From: Prochilodus magdalenae | Taxonomy: Eukaryota; Chordata; Actinopteri; Characiformes; Prochilodontidae | Direction: 5' to 3' | Length of the DNA stretch: 64,000 nt | NCBI GenBank assembly: GCA_024036415.1 | Contig: JAMWET010004109.1 | Span: forward strand, 28,501 to 92,500 | Part shown: in pieces, positions 11,410 to 23,340 of the stretch | How the letters are laid out: each line of letters starts with the position of its first letter | Position numbering within the stretch: the first letter of the stretch is position 1 | Notes under the pieces: generated by a model | What the model was told of the DNA's origin: nothing | Databases searched by the model: none | What the model saw: only the letters and a program-made list of their open reading frames with translations | Position numbers and translations under genes: made by a program

Positions 11410-12544
11410 ATTGGTCCATCTTTGGTGGTAAGTTGACAGCAGTGCCCATTGATGTTCTTTGGCCATTCTAAATGGAACCTTTTGAAGTTTATTAAAATCA
11501 TTCCATATATTTTATTGGAAGCTTAAACCAAACATTAACAGACGTATCGGTTTAACAGTGACCCTTGCATTCCAAATCATTGGGAAAGCTTGTTGGGAAT
11601 TCCTGGGGACTGGAATGCCAGGGAACTGATGCCTTGTTATTATTGTTCAATTCAAATCATACACATACAGTTACTGACAGTGCTTATACGAGCAACTACA
11701 GGTAAAACAAGCCAGCTGAAACAATCGTCCAAATCCTTTTATATGGAAATGCAGCATGTAAGTCGAGCCTGATGCATCTGTTTGTTTTGAACCCCTTTCG
11801 GCTGTATAGCATCAAAGTCCTCCACAATTAAGGCCCGAAGCTGAAAAATAGGAATCGCGTGGTACCAGTGCGTGTAGCTGTTTGTTGTCTGTATCTCTTC
11901 CAAGCCTTAGACGGAAGACAGACTCTGCAGCATGCATAATTTAAGATCAGGTCATGCCTCATCGAGCATTCCCCAGAAGTGTGTCGCTTCCATTGCCCGT
12001 GTACAGTATCGCAGGATTTCAAATTTTTTCAGGGAATTCCTCTGAGCGGAATGAACATCTGCCATCACGTTTTGTTCAAAAGAATGCAAATCATCTCTCG
12101 CGCCTTTCCTCCGGAAAACAACGTGCAATATTGATATGAGCTGCTTGTCTTAAGTCCAAAGCCGAGGTTGTGTTGACTTTAGCACGATGCCAGAACCTAC
12201 ATCCGTGACCTACGGCTCAGTGGCTTCTCGCCATTAGTACCACGGACGCGTGCTAGCCGCAGCTGCCGGCCGTATGACAAAGGCCAGGGTGGGCTGAAGG
12301 CGAGGCAGATGCATGGCTGAGGGTCCAGTGAGCTTACTGTGCTCATGACTCATCTCTCCTGACCACGTCACCCATGGGCCAGAGGAACAACACCAGGGGA
12401 GGATTCTGAGTGGACGTGAACGGTGGCATGCCCAGAGACTGAATGGGAGAATTCTGAATTGGATACAGCTTTGAGCTAGAAGGCCTGACCTCCCCCCATT
12501 GATGAGGAACAGAGTGGTGCTGGGCTGCCATTGTTCATCAATTA
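11410..12544. other. non-repetitive DNA
   Basis: No gene, RNA or transposon is recognised. Confidence 0.4.
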
Positions 12545-12858
12545 CTGCTCAAGACCGTTAACTAGCAGCCTGGGTCTTATCTCAGTCTCTACCTCATTTG
12601 GACCACCTCGTCTCGGTCTCCGGGTAAGGTGCCGAGTGGACTTGCCCTTTTCCAAATAAGGTTGAGACGTGTCTGATGCCTCTATTTGAGGTAACTGGAC
12701 TACTAAAGTCCCACCTGCACTGAATTTATCCGCTTTCTGTCTCGGCCTCTCCTGGTCTCAGTCTTGTCTTGGTCCCAGCCAGTCCAATCTTGGCTTTGTC
12801 TAGTCTCTGTCACTCCTGATCTCGGGGTCTTGTCTCTGTCTCAGCTACTGAGACAGTC
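12545..12858 (+). mobile_element. truncated second copy of the minisatellite-bearing TIR element
   Basis: The leader resembles that at 10075-10310 in the same order (CTCAAGACC, AACTAG, CATTTGGAC, GGACTTGCC, TTTGAGG, GCACTGAATTTA), followed by a few units of the CTGGTCTCAGTCTTGTCTTG array. It ends abruptly inside the next element, a 5'-truncated family A Tc1 derivative, at the shared word AGTCTT. Confidence 0.6.
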
Positions 12859-13240
12859 TTTGGAGACGACCAACGAACCCGTGTGTAGGCACCGTGGTCA
12901 GCACCAAGATGAACGGTCTGTTGTCACAGAAGACCTGGTGTCCCTCCACCTCCACCCCTACCGCACCATCTGCAGGAACTGTGTGAGGATGTTCAAGATG
13001 CATGGGATGGATTATCACAGGACACCATTAGGAACCTCTACAGCTCCATACCGAGACGTCTGGCGTGTTGGGTTAGCAAACACGGCGGCCCGACGCCATA
13101 CTGAGAGACAGACTTCTGTATGTGTAGCTCAATAAATATTGATCATATCAGTCTAAATTCATCATCAGTTATTGATCCTGGTCACCTTCATCCTCCTTCC
13201 CAACAGCACCGCACTCCCACACCTCCTTCTGGGACATCCA
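12859..13240 (+). mobile_element. family A Tc1 derivative, copy 2 (5'-truncated)
   Basis: Starts inside the first catalytic block (GGAGACGACCAACGAACCC, where other copies read GGAGACGCCCAACGAATCC) and runs to the common 3' tail. It has a small deletion after GTTGTCACA relative to the others. The C-terminal frame is otherwise like copy 1. The left junction joins a GTCTTG-type minisatellite. Confidence 0.75.
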
Positions 13241-14329
13241 CGATATTCTCAAAGTACTTTATCGTGGCCTCATGTATCGCAGAGAAACGCTGCCATATTG
13301 CCGACCCCAATTGACGTCCTCTGTTCAGACTTTCCATGTCTTCAGAATTAGGACATATTTAACATTACAGTCCAGCTGTGCTTGTCATGCTGTGGCTGTT
13401 TAGAATGAATCACCTCAGGACGCGTTACTGCTGTGCCAGTCCTCTAGTCTGGTGACGTCCCGGTATCTGACATGCACTCTGCTCATTGGGTCTCATGTGT
13501 TTACATTCCGCCTGCTTGTAATCTCTACCCGTGTCAGCCGGATCTGTGTCGGTTAAGTAGTGCGCTTTATGAGCTACGAGCTATGAGATTTTGTGCAACT
13601 TCTAGCGAGGCCATCAAATATGCATGAACATCGCTGTCGACTAAACAGGCAGTAATTTGAGTCCATGTCGGGATCCTCGATGGCATGCTCGGCGCTACAG
13701 GCCTGCGCAGTAAACAGCGAGTGCTCAACCCTCCGGTTTGTGAATTTTGTGATTCAGAACTCGGAAATTAGTTTTGCAATTTGCTCATTTCTAAAACCCG
13801 ATTTCGCTGGTAATGCCAAGCACATGAAAGCGTGCAGACGGCCTCGGCATAAATCTTTCAGTGTTTGTTTTAGGAGTTAATCGCCGGGTTTTAGAACTTT
13901 AGTCACGGGTACTGACAACATGAACACCATGGCTACCCAAAACATGCACCTGATACTGACTAGGCTGCATCTTCTCTCATGCCTTTGGGGATGTTCAAAG
14001 TACACGCCAAAGAGCTCAGCCAGTCCTTAGAAGTACAGTTAGCAGCCCAAATCAAACGAAAGCACAGATTCTTGAACTACAGAAGTGCTGTTTTGAAAGG
14101 AGGCTAGTTTGTGTGGTGAGGGTGATTTGGGAACTGTGATTCAGACTCTGTAGTTCTGTTTGGATGTGATTAGTTTACATGGGGAGGTGCGGTAATTGTC
14201 CCTGTTGTTTCTCAATGATTTTGGTCCCATCCGAGTGCACCATGTCCGTCACTTTTACCAACTGTGTGCTCCCACATCAGTGTAACTATGTGGTTGAGGT
14301 GGGATTTATTAGATTCAGTCCAGGTAACC
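13241..14329. other. non-repetitive DNA
   Basis: No gene or recognisable transposon. Small open frames such as 13665-13880 show no familiar motif. Confidence 0.4.
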
Positions 14330-14695
14330 GGGGTCAAAACACAGATGGGTGTGACTAAAGACATGTCTGTAAAGTGAAAGCAGAAACAAAACCAGGGTGA
14401 AGAACTACAGACAAAGAAAAACACTACAAAACAAAAGGAACAAGTACAGAAAGGAACCACGGCAAAACTCACGAGGGGAGTAACAGGCTCAGAACGCACA
14501 AAGGTACAACAGGCCGGGCAAACAAAGGGGTCTTAATACACGTCCAAATGGGTAACAGATTGGTCTCAGGTGTGGGAGTGGGCGGAGCTAGGGGGAGCAG
14601 GAAGAGCTGTGCTATGACAAGAAGTAACCAGAGGGGGGCGTTGTGAGACATGAACAGGGACAGGCAGACAGATAGACAGACAGAGATGTGACAAT
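14330..14695 (-). mobile_element. possible solo LTR fragment
   Basis: Read on the minus strand it has the layout of many fish retrovirus-like LTRs: a TGTCACA start near 14690, a GCTCCGCCCACTCCCACACC block, a TATA-like TATTAAGACCCC near 14530, and an AATAAA near 14310. No internal region, primer-binding site or paired LTR is seen. A similar but distinct piece lies at 31470-31720. The assignment rests on layout only. Confidence 0.35.
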
Positions 14696-14944
14696 CAGAA
14701 AAGATTCCAGTGCCTTTTACCTTTACCTGGAAAAGGGGCCACTAAAATAACCTCAGGTCATGTTAATCCCAGCTTCTCCTCAACCTTGTCCCACGTATTC
14801 CCTCCTATTACAACAAAGTCTCCAGTCTGTTATAGCCCAACCCTAGACTGGGTCATAAGACATGGCATTCTCTGTGCCCACTCATCCATGTGGAAGGCAC
14901 TCTCAACTGATTCAGATCGCATACCCCTATAGACTCTGACCGTC

Positions 14945-15245
14945 TTCCCTGGGGCGGATGGGGTCTTCCTGCAAGACAGTGCTACATGTCACATGGCTAG
15001 AAATGTCTAGCATTGGTTGGAAGAGCATAACCAAGACTTGTTTGGCCCCCTACTTCTCCTGACTTGAGCATCTGTGGGACCACCTCGATCATCGTGTTGG
15101 CTCGATGGATCCTCCACCATGCTCCCGCCAGCAGCTGTGGGTTGCACTGCAGTCAGCATGGCTCCAGATACCTGTGAGAACCTACCAGGACCTTAGTGAA
15201 CACTGTGTCCACTCACTGTCCACTCTATTAGGCACTCCTACCTTG
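14945..15245 (+). mobile_element. Tc1-like remnant, family E copy 1
   Basis: The plus strand keeps a broken C-terminal half of a Tc1/mariner transposase. There is a degenerate second-Asp block (LQDSATCH-like near 14970), a degraded region near 15050-15095 where the Glu block should be, and PPPCSRQQLWVALQSAWLQI near 15108. The minus-strand copy at 20795-21105 is better preserved and shows the same C-terminal motif. Confidence 0.65.
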
Positions 15246-15450
15246 CTCGTCCACCTTGTAGATGGACAGTCAGAGACGATAGCTCATCTGCTGCTGCACA
15301 GTGCAGTGTTGGTCATCCTCTAGTCCTTCATCAGTGGTCACAGGACGCTGCCCTATACGACGCTGCCCACAGGACACTGCCCACAGGACGCTGTTGGCTG
15401 GAAAGTTTTGGTTGGTGGACGATTCTCAGTCCAGCTGTGACACTGAGTTT
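15208..15450 (+). repeat. interspersed repeat D, copy 1
   Basis: Begins with the inverted-repeat word TCCACTCACTGTCCACTCTA and continues with GACGATAGCTCATCTGCTGC, CATCCTCTAGTCC, ACAGGACGCTGCCCACAGGA and GACGATTCTCAGTCCAGCTG. Other copies are at 29125-29500 and 45640-46160. The family looks like a non-autonomous DNA transposon; the right half is missing here. Confidence 0.65.
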
Positions 15451-16595
15451 TTTTTTATTTACTTGTACAGTGATCCCTGACACCTAAGCTAGCTACGTTC
15501 TACAATATGTAAGCTAGCTAGCGGCATTGCTAATGCTAAGGGGTACTTGAACCCTCTATTTGGCTACCGAACACAAACACAGCTGAGCTTCTGCCTAGCC
15601 CATCACAGCCAAACCACTCAAACTGACCTGTTACAGTCTACCCAAGCCTGCTAGCTGAAGATCTCACTGTCCATCACTGGAGGGTCAATACAGCGTTAGC
15701 GGTGCCTCATTATGCTGGTCTACTGACTATAGGAGCCTCGGTTACTGAAGACTCTGATGATAATGACTTCCTTATATTTCAAGAAGCAGTTAGGTAGTAC
15801 AATTACCAAGGGCTAGAACTGCTAGGACCCCTGGGACTTGAGGGGGCACTGGAAATTTGTATCCTAGTGTCAGCAACCGATGTAGGGAATGACACCTCAA
15901 GGCTGAAGATACAGATGTGTACAAACAGAGCAGATACGGTTTCAGGTGATGTTACTGAAGCTAAGCTTTAGGTGTCCTCTGAATGGCTTCGTTCAGCATT
16001 TAAACTGTTCTCCGATGTTCTATATACAAGGTATGTGAGTATATAAGGTATGTGAGCTCATGAATAATTAGATGAGCTCTGCTCTGAGTGGCTGGTTTAC
16101 AGCGAGACCCCGCCCATGATAATCACACAGAAGCACCATGTGGAAATAAAATGAGCCTCGGTGTAAATAAGCTCCATCCTCATACTATTTAGTTAGCTAT
16201 GCTTGATACTTGGAGCTAATGCTAGTCGCTAACGTTCCCTGTACTAGCTACTGGCTCCATCTGGACACCAACACACTGTAGGTTAAAGTTGATCCTCACT
16301 ATGGAGCTCTCAGTTTGAGATGATCTGCTCCAACCAGCACACACGGATACAATCACCCAGCATGGCTGCTACGTACAGGCTGCTGTTGGGGTGGTGGTGC
16401 TAATAAAGGTGGAGCTGCTCCTCTCTTTAGCCTCCTCAGGGTCAGACGCTGAGAGGAGCTGCTCCGTATTGTCCAGAGAGGTTTGGGAATCTGTCCGGAG
16501 TGGAATGTGTGGACTCTGGGATTAAAGTTGTTCCGGGATCCTGTTAAAGATGTGGGAGCTGGAGTTCCGGTTCTCCAGCCTGTTTTGTGCGTTTA
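15451..16595. other. non-repetitive DNA
   Basis: No gene or recognised transposon. GCTAGCTA-type words are frequent. Confidence 0.35.
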
Positions 16596-16640
16596 CCGTT
16601 CCACCTTAAATGGTTCTGCAGCTAGAGTCTAGCACCTGCA
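16596..16640. repeat. MITE end fragment
   Basis: Contains CCGTTCCACCTTAAATGGT, the same word found in both arms of the palindrome at 48555-48726. Probably a fragment of that family. Confidence 0.4.
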
Positions 16641-16654
16641 CAAGCTGGTTTTAG

Positions 16655-16805
16655 GCCATGACAAAAGACATGCCTTGCATTTCATTGGTTTACCAAGGTC
16701 ATGTGACATGACTTGCCTACCGGCTAACGTCAGGTCAGTGCTCTGAATGCTAGCCTATCAGTAAGCTCACATCGGACTCGCGCATGTCATCCGTTCCAGC
16801 CAGTT
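16655..16805 (-). repeat. interspersed repeat F, copy 1
   Basis: The reverse complement matches 60037-60190 over about 140 bases: GGATGACATGCG, GAGCTTACT, CTAGCATT, GTTAGCCGGTAGGCAAGTCA, CACATGACCTTG. The 60 kb copy interrupts a family B Tc1 derivative, so F is a mobile or mobilised sequence. It has no coding content. Confidence 0.65.
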
Positions 16806-17295
16806 AGCTGAGTAAAGCATCATGTATGTGTTATGTAGGAGTTTACATCTCAGCTGTTTAATCATACAGAAATGATGAAAAAGCATCTTTAATAAACAGC
16901 GTGTGATCTGCTGTATGACCCGTTAGCCGAGCTGCTTCACTCTCCTACTGTTTGGCCGAGTTTGAGCGGCTCACTGGCGAAATTACTCTCCTTAATTATG
17001 ATTTTTAATAGAAGCGAGGCAGGTTAAGCAACTACACATGGCGCTGAGTGAGGAACAGATGAGGATATTACCAAACCCACGGCCGGCAGTAATGAATAGG
17101 TTGTAGCTCTGTTGTAGCTCCTCCCGGTTGAATTGGGCGAAGACGTGTGCGAGCCTTTATCTTCACTGGAATGGGCTACGCTTGACAACATGCCAATAAC
17201 GGAGCTCTCATTTTGCTTTTTAATGAGATTAAGACGTATCTGTCTGTGCGGTGTAGCTGACATGAGCTGTAGCGGCTCAGATGGCCATCTAGGGT

Positions 17296-17327
<32 letters not shown>

Positions 17328-17361
17328 CACCATTTGCAGAATTTTTGTACTGGGTGTGTGT

Positions 17362-18345
17362 ATGGATAAAGGAATGAAGGGATGAAGAAACAATGTTGGT
17401 GTAAGGGTGAAGGAATGAAGGAACAGTGTTGGTGATGGATAAAGGGATGAAGGAATGAAAGAACAGTGTTGGTGATGGGTAAAGGAATGAAGGAACAGTG
17501 TTGGTGATGGGTATAGGAATGAATGGATGAAGGAACAGTGTTGGTGAAGGGTATAGGAATGAATGGATGAAGGAACAGTGTTGGTGAAGGGTAAAGGAAT
17601 GAATGGATGAAGGAACAGTGTTGGTGATGGATAAAGGGATGAAAGGATGAATGAGCAGTGTTGGTGAATGGTAAAGGGATGAAGGAATAGTGTTGGTGAT
17701 GGATAAAAGAATGAAGGGATGAAGGAACAGGGTTTGGTGAAGGGTAAAGGAATGAAGGGGTGAAGGAACAGTGTTGGTGATGGGTAAAGGGATGAAGGAA
17801 TGAAAGAACAGTGTTGGTGATGGGTAAAGGAATGAAGGAACAGTGTTGGTGAAGGGTAAAGGAATGAATGGATGAAGGAACAGTGTTGGTGATGGATAAA
17901 GGGATGAATGGATGAAGGAGCAGTGTTGGTGAATGGTAAAGGGATGAAGGAATAGTGTTGGTGATGGATAAAGGAATGAATGGATGAAGGAACAGTGTTG
18001 GTGATGGATAAAGGGATGAATGGATGAAGGAGCAGTGTTGGTGAATGGTAAAGGGATGAAGGAATAGTGTTGGTGTAGGGGTAAAGGAATGGATGGATGA
18101 AGGAACAGTGTTGGTGTAGGGGTAAAGGAATGGATGGATGACGGAACAGTTTTGGTGAATGGTAAAGGACTGAAGAACAGTGTTGGTGTAGGGGTAAAGG
18201 AATGGATGGATGAAGGAACAGTGTTGGTGAATGGTAAAGGACTGAAGAACAGTGTTGGTGAAGGGTAAAGGAATGGATGGATGAAGGAACAGTGTTGGTG
18301 AAGGGTAAAGGAATGGACGGATGAAGGATCGGTGTTGGTGTTCAG
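17362..18345. repeat. 28/40-bp minisatellite
   Basis: About 30 units of GGAATGAATGGATGAAGGAA then CAGTGTTGGTGAAGGGTAAA (40 bp), mixed with a 28-bp version. Variation lies in GGTGAAGG/GGTGATGG/GGTGTAGG and the number of GGATGAA blocks. Two overlapping minus-strand frames of 470 and 433 codons run through it, encoding repeats such as HPFIPLPFTNTVPSS. Both are by-products of stop-free repeats and not credible genes. Confidence 0.93.
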
Positions 18346-19565
18346 TGTAAGAACCCTTTCTATCCACTGTTCCCTGTGTTGGTTTTCGCCACGTGCCGGC
18401 CTCCAGCGTTCCGTTTGATTCAGGAATGTCATCCACTCTTTTTTTTCCTCTCCTTTATCTCGGACAGCCAGCGCCATCTCCTCAGTGCCTGATGCCGCTG
18501 CGGCCCTCGGAGGTGCCGGGGTTTATCGTGGCTGGTAGCGGTACAGTAAACAGGCTGTGTGTTGTGTCAGCAGGGTATGGATTTTGGTGTTCCCTGCCTC
18601 GTGTGGTCCTCGACTGAAAGCTGCCTCGGGGCCTGCCTGCTTGTCCGGCGTGACTTAGGCCTCTGCTGACACCAGGGTGCGCTTTTCTGTTTGTGGGTTG
18701 GCACGCATGGCTGGCAGCACGGGGAGCTCAAGGATGCTGGCACCGATCTCATTCATCCGTGTTGCCTTGTTAGACGAGGGAGCAGCGTGTGAGAGAGCCT
18801 GGGTAGGACACGTTTCCGAGCTTTTCAAGCAGCATGCCGCACAAAAGAATCCGGAGTGTATGGAAAGCAGCGGCAGCAGCGGCGGCAGGATCAGCGGCAT
18901 CCGTCCTTCGATCTTCTCTAACAGCTAATCAATGGAGACTCATGCTGGAACGCAGGGTGGTGGCTGCCGTTTGTCGGTTTTGCCTCCGGGGCTGCCGTCT
19001 CCCGCTCCAGATAATAAAGCTGCTGCGGAACATTCCGGGTTTTCCTTTTTTTGATTGGCTTATGTAACTTCTTTCTGTAGCGGTGATTAATTCCACCTGC
19101 AAATCAGACACCCTCTACATGAGCAGCGGGGCACAACACCACCTCACCGTAGCCAGGCAAAGCGGTACCAACCACAACAACAGACGACCCTAAACGTGGT
19201 TCAGCCAGTTACCCCGGTTCCCAAGGCTTAGATGGAGAGAAAGGGTCTGCTGTTCCCTATAAACTTTGGTTTTGAGGTTAGGACAGTGATGTCCAGATCA
19301 TCTGCCCCACATTCAGGTTCTGGAACTCTGAGAACTCTTTAGAAGAAGGGAATTTGGTAGAACGTTCTAGAACTGTCTGAGACTGTCCAGTAGTTTACAT
19401 GGCAGTATAAATAGAGATGTGTTACAGCTGAGTGAGGGGATGGTGAATACAGAGTTGGGTCATTTAGAGGGTTCACGAGTCTGCAGCATCCGGCAGACGC
19501 GTTCACTACGACTGTGGACCAGTTTACCAAGACTGGAGCAGAGGGATCAAAACCAAGCAAGGACA
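18346..19565. other. non-repetitive DNA
   Basis: No gene or transposon recognised. A small CAGCGG-rich patch lies at about 18865-18900. Confidence 0.35.
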
Positions 19566-19569
19566 GACC

Positions 19570-20165
19570 GGTGGTCATCCTGTTAGTGCGGCACCACTGG
19601 CAGACGGCTGCACCACACAGGACTACATGCACACAGACCGTTACCACGACTGTCCTTAACACCACGTCACCGTCACCAAAGACTGCAGTGGTGTCGTACC
19701 AGACTGTCATGGAGTGACTCAGAATGGCAGCGGGTCATCTTCAGTGACGAGTCCCGCTTTAGTCTTGGTGGAGACGCCCAACGAATCCGTGTGTGGAGGC
19801 ACCGTGGTCAGCACCGAGATGAACGGTTTGTTGTCACACGTCCAGAAGACCTGGTGTCCCTCCACCTCCACCCCTACCGCACCATCTGCAGGAGCTGTGT
19901 GAGGATGTTCAAGCTGCATGGGATGGATTATCACAGGACTCCATTAGGAACCTCTACAGCTCCATACCGAGACGTCTGGCGTGTTGGGTTAGCGAACACG
20001 GCGGCCCGACGCCATACTGAGAGACAGACTTCTGTATGTGTAGCTCAATAAATATTGATCATATCAGTCTAAATTTATCACCAGTTATTGATCCTGGTCA
20101 CCTTTATCTTCCTTCCCAACACACCCGCACTCCCACACCTCCTACTGGGTGCAGCTGTTGAGTGT
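19570..20165 (+). mobile_element. family A Tc1 derivative, copy 3
   Basis: Carries the same internally deleted transposase as copy 1: the FSDESRFSLGG block from about 19740, then WDGLSQDSIRNLYSSIPRR in a shifted frame, and the AATAAATATTGATC tail. One substitution changes an asparagine codon to serine in the out-of-frame join. It is not functional. Confidence 0.8.
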
Positions 20166-20760
20166 ATGTGCTGTTGATTTCCGTCTGTATTTTGTTCATT
20201 CATTCCTAACAACACAGCTACACTCGTAAAGCCACGATCTGAAAGTTCTTATTGGCATCCCTCATCATCTCCTCTATTACTCATACGAGAGTGAATCAGG
20301 ATGAATGAGCTTGCCTGATGACCCCCCCCCAAAAACAGGGAAAGAAGCCGGAGCTCAAATTGGTATTAAGAGAGTGTGACTGCCTTTAGGCTTAACGTTC
20401 AGAAATATTGTTGGAACTAATTGTTCATTAATAGCAGAGTGATCAGAGCCACTGGAGTGACATTACTCTCATAATTAATGGCACACTTCTCCCAACCTCT
20501 CACATCAATGGAGCAATTAACCCGTACGGCTCTCCGAGCGAAGCGGCGGAGCTCGGCTCGATTTCGAAAGCTCTGGCGGCGGAGCCATCTGACTGTATCT
20601 GAAGCATGAGACGCTGTAGGACGTAGATCTCTGCATTCAAGCTGAAACATTTACGGGGAAGCTGCTCATACGGTACAACCCAAGAACCCAGCAGTTTCCA
20701 GGTAACACAATCAGCACTGGAACCGTCGCTGGGGGTCTTTAAACTGACATCACTGGCGCA
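20166..20760. other. non-repetitive DNA with AT-rich homeodomain-type words
   Basis: No gene recognised. The region near 20440-20600 has complex sequence including ATAATTAATGG. It is a candidate only for a conserved element. Confidence 0.3.
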
Positions 20761-20762
20761 TA

Positions 20763-21105
20763 CACAGTCGAGTCACATTATTATAACCACAGGCTAATAT
20801 CCAGAGTAACTGCCGTGTGCGGCACAGACAGCAGCTAGACGGGCTGGGAGTGACTCAGTAAGGTTCTCACAGGTATCTGGAGCCATGCTGACTGCAGTGC
20901 ATCCCTCAGCTGCTGGAGGGTGTGTGGGGGTCCATAGAGCAAACATGATAATCAAGGTGGTCCCATTGATGCTCAACTGGGTTCAAGTCTGGGAAATTAG
21001 GAAGGGGCAGGGTTGTATGTGGAAGTCTTGGACATCCTCTTTAAACTAATGCCAGATATTTCTAGACATGTGACATTCCACATTGTCTTGCTGGAAGATC
21101 CGTCA
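20763..21105 (-). mobile_element. Tc1-like remnant, family E copy 2
   Basis: On the minus strand the C-terminal third of a Tc1/mariner transposase is readable. A second-Asp block (FQQDNVECHMSRN near 21085) is present, the Glu block is degraded near 20965, and LTESLPARLAAVCAAHGSYS near the end closes with a stop at about 20794. The outer end at 20763-20790 (CACAGTCGAGTCACATTATT) has the look of a Tc1 inverted terminus. The N-terminal half is absent. Confidence 0.7.
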
Positions 21106-21129
21106 AAAGTAGGAAGTGTGTATAAACAG

Positions 21130-22010
21130 GCTAGTAAAGTAAATAACTAGCATAGCTAACTAAACGGCTCCAAAGAGGACGTTTACGATCGGCTAAAAGG
21201 ACTGACTGCACCATTGGCAGACGGCTGCACCACGCAGGACTACATGCACACAGACCGTTACCACGACTGTCCTTAACACCACGTCACCGTCACCAAAGAC
21301 TGCAGTGGTGTCGTACCAGACTGTCATGGAGTGACTCAGAATGGCAGCGGGTCATCTTCAGTGACGAGTCCCGCTTTAGTCTTGGTGGAGACGCCCAACG
21401 AATCCGTGTGTGGAGGCACCGTGGTCAGCACCGAGATGAACGATTTGTCGTCACACGTCCAGAAGGCCTGGTGTCCCTCCACCTCCACCCCTACCGCACC
21501 ATCTGCAGGAACTGTGTGAGGATGTTCAAGCTGCATGGGATGGATTATCACAGGACACCATTAGGAACCTCTACAGCTCCACACCGAGACGTCTGGCGTG
21601 TTGGGTTAGCAAACACGGCGGCCCGACGCCATACTGAGAGACAGACTTCTGTATGTGTAGCTCAATAAATATTGATCATATCAGTCTAAATTTATCATCA
21701 GTTAGACCATAGTGTGAAGGAAGTAGCTGAATCTGCAGGTGTATGGAAGCGTAAGGTCCTACGGGTCTACCAGCAGTGGATAAAATCCCAGTCTACAGGG
21801 AATTCTCCTCGGAATTGTGCCAGGGAAGTCATCCACCAAATCTGGACCAACTGAGCAATTGCTTGATGTAAGAGTGTCTGAACACTGATGTGTCCTACAT
21901 CCAGAAATGTGTCCAGTCCATGCTCAATCCAGTCCCAACCGGTGTTATTGGTGTTTGTGGAGGAATTACAAACTCGGTACGGTTCTGGGACTCCAGCGAG
22001 CGTATCATAT
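21130..22010 (+). mobile_element. Tc1-derived element, family B copy 1, split by a family A copy
   Basis: 21130-21204 and 21704-22010 belong to one family B copy. The plus strand encodes a helix-turn-helix-like segment, EVAESAGVWKRKVLRVYQQW from about 21722, then skips to a C-terminal segment ending in a GVCGGI-like relative of the usual ARGGH. The catalytic core is missing, as in the other B copies. The left part ends at GGCTAAAAGGACTGACTGC, where other copies continue ATGTGGGCGTGGCCAAAGAC. About 16 bases of that junction are replaced by the family A copy. Confidence 0.7.
21205..21703 (+). mobile_element. family A Tc1 derivative, copy 4 (inside family B)
   Basis: Runs from ACCATTGGCAGACGGCTGCA to TAAATTTATCATCAGTTA and carries the shared internal deletion. 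It is closely similar to copies 3 and 7, including the shared GGCCTGGTGTCCC variant with copy 7. It lies within a family B element, which makes it younger than that B insertion. Confidence 0.75.
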
Positions 22011-22750
22011 AGCATAATAACCAAAAATAGGTCAAATGTACGGTATTTTATTCATCTTTTTAGGAATTAAATTTTCCTAAGTGGATGTTTTGTCTTCAAA
22101 AAAAAATTATATAATAAGGCTAAATCTGAAATTCACCAAGTTTACTAATTCACTGGGACTAAAGTGAACTTTAATGCCACTTAAAATATATTCAGGTTGG
22201 ATGCCTAAGCACCTCGGTAGCATATCAAGAGCACACTGAGTGCTGCTGACGTTTCCATTCAAGCATTCAGGATGATGTTCAATTTTTGATAGAACAATGT
22301 CTCCCACTGGAGCCTTGGCAGCCTAGCTCAGAAGTGGGATGAAGGTGGGGGTTGGTGGGTTGCGAGCGGTGGTGGGGGTGATGCAACATTGTCTGGCGAA
22401 GGCAAATCGCTGTCTACCTGAGACTGGATCACAAATAATAAAAAAAGAGGATGTCATAACTCATCAGCGTGCTCCGGAACAAATCGAGGGCGCCTCGAGA
22501 GCTCTGGCGGAGGCCGACGCTGCATGTTTCACTTTAACTTTTGTCATTTGTTGTGATGTTTTTTTAATAACTGCTGAACATTAATGTTTCCGTCAGGCTG
22601 TGCAGTGAACAGATTACAGCACTGGAGCATTCGCGCTGCGGGTTCTGTAGTGAGATAAGAACCGTCTCCCGGGCACTTTCAGGTTTCACTGATTTCAGAA
22701 TATAGGCACATATACTCGTAGCAGGGTTTTCCTCCTAGACCTGTAGGAAA
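22011..22750. other. non-repetitive DNA
   Basis: No gene or transposon recognised. Confidence 0.35.
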
Positions 22751-22751
22751 G

Positions 22752-23340
22752 ATGTTTAAATGAGGAACAGCTGCACCCAGGAGGAGGTGTGGGAGTGCAG
22801 GTGTGTTGGGAAGGAGGATAAAGGTGACCAGGATCAATAACTGATGATAAATTTAGACTGATATGATCAATATTTATTGAGCTACACATACAGAAGTCTG
22901 TCTCTCAGTATGGCGTTGGGCCGCCGTGTTTGCTAACCCAACACGCCAGACGTCTCGGTATGGGGCTGTAGAGGTTCCTAATGGTGTCCTGTGATAATCC
23001 ATCCCATGCAGCTTGAACATCCTCACACAGTTCCTGCAGATGGTGCGGTAGGGGTGGAGGTGGAGGGACACCAGGTCTTCTGGACGTGTCACAACAAACC
23101 GTTCATCTTGGTGCTGACCACGGTGCCTCCACACACGAATTCGTTGGGCGTCTCCACCAAGACTAAAGCGGGACTCGTCATGACCCGCTGCCATTCTGAG
23201 TCACTCCATGACAGTCTGGTACGACACCACTGCAGTGTTTGGTGACGGTGACGTGGTGTTAAGGACAGTCGTGGTAACGGTCTGTGTGCATGTAGTCCTG
23301 CGTGGTGCAGCCGTCTGCCAATGGTGCTGCACTGCTGCAC
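22752..23340 (-). mobile_element. family A Tc1 derivative, copy 5
   Basis: Minus-strand copy with the common 3' tail at 22760-22900 and the readable upstream segment RRLHHAGLHAHRPLPRLSLT at about 23300, showing that family A keeps part of the N-terminal half before the catalytic block. The first catalytic block is damaged here: GGCAGCGGGTCATGACGAGTC, where intact copies read GGTCATCTTCAGTGACGAGTC, a deletion of 9 bases that leaves the frame open. Confidence 0.8.

Noticed and set aside
17024..18477. Overlapping 470- and 433-codon minus-strand frames
   Set aside because: Both cover the same 28/40-bp minisatellite in different phases, which is typical of repeat-derived frames.
18860..18905. Expanded CAG-type repeat in a gene
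   Set aside because: Short, interrupted GCAGCGGC run with no supporting frame.
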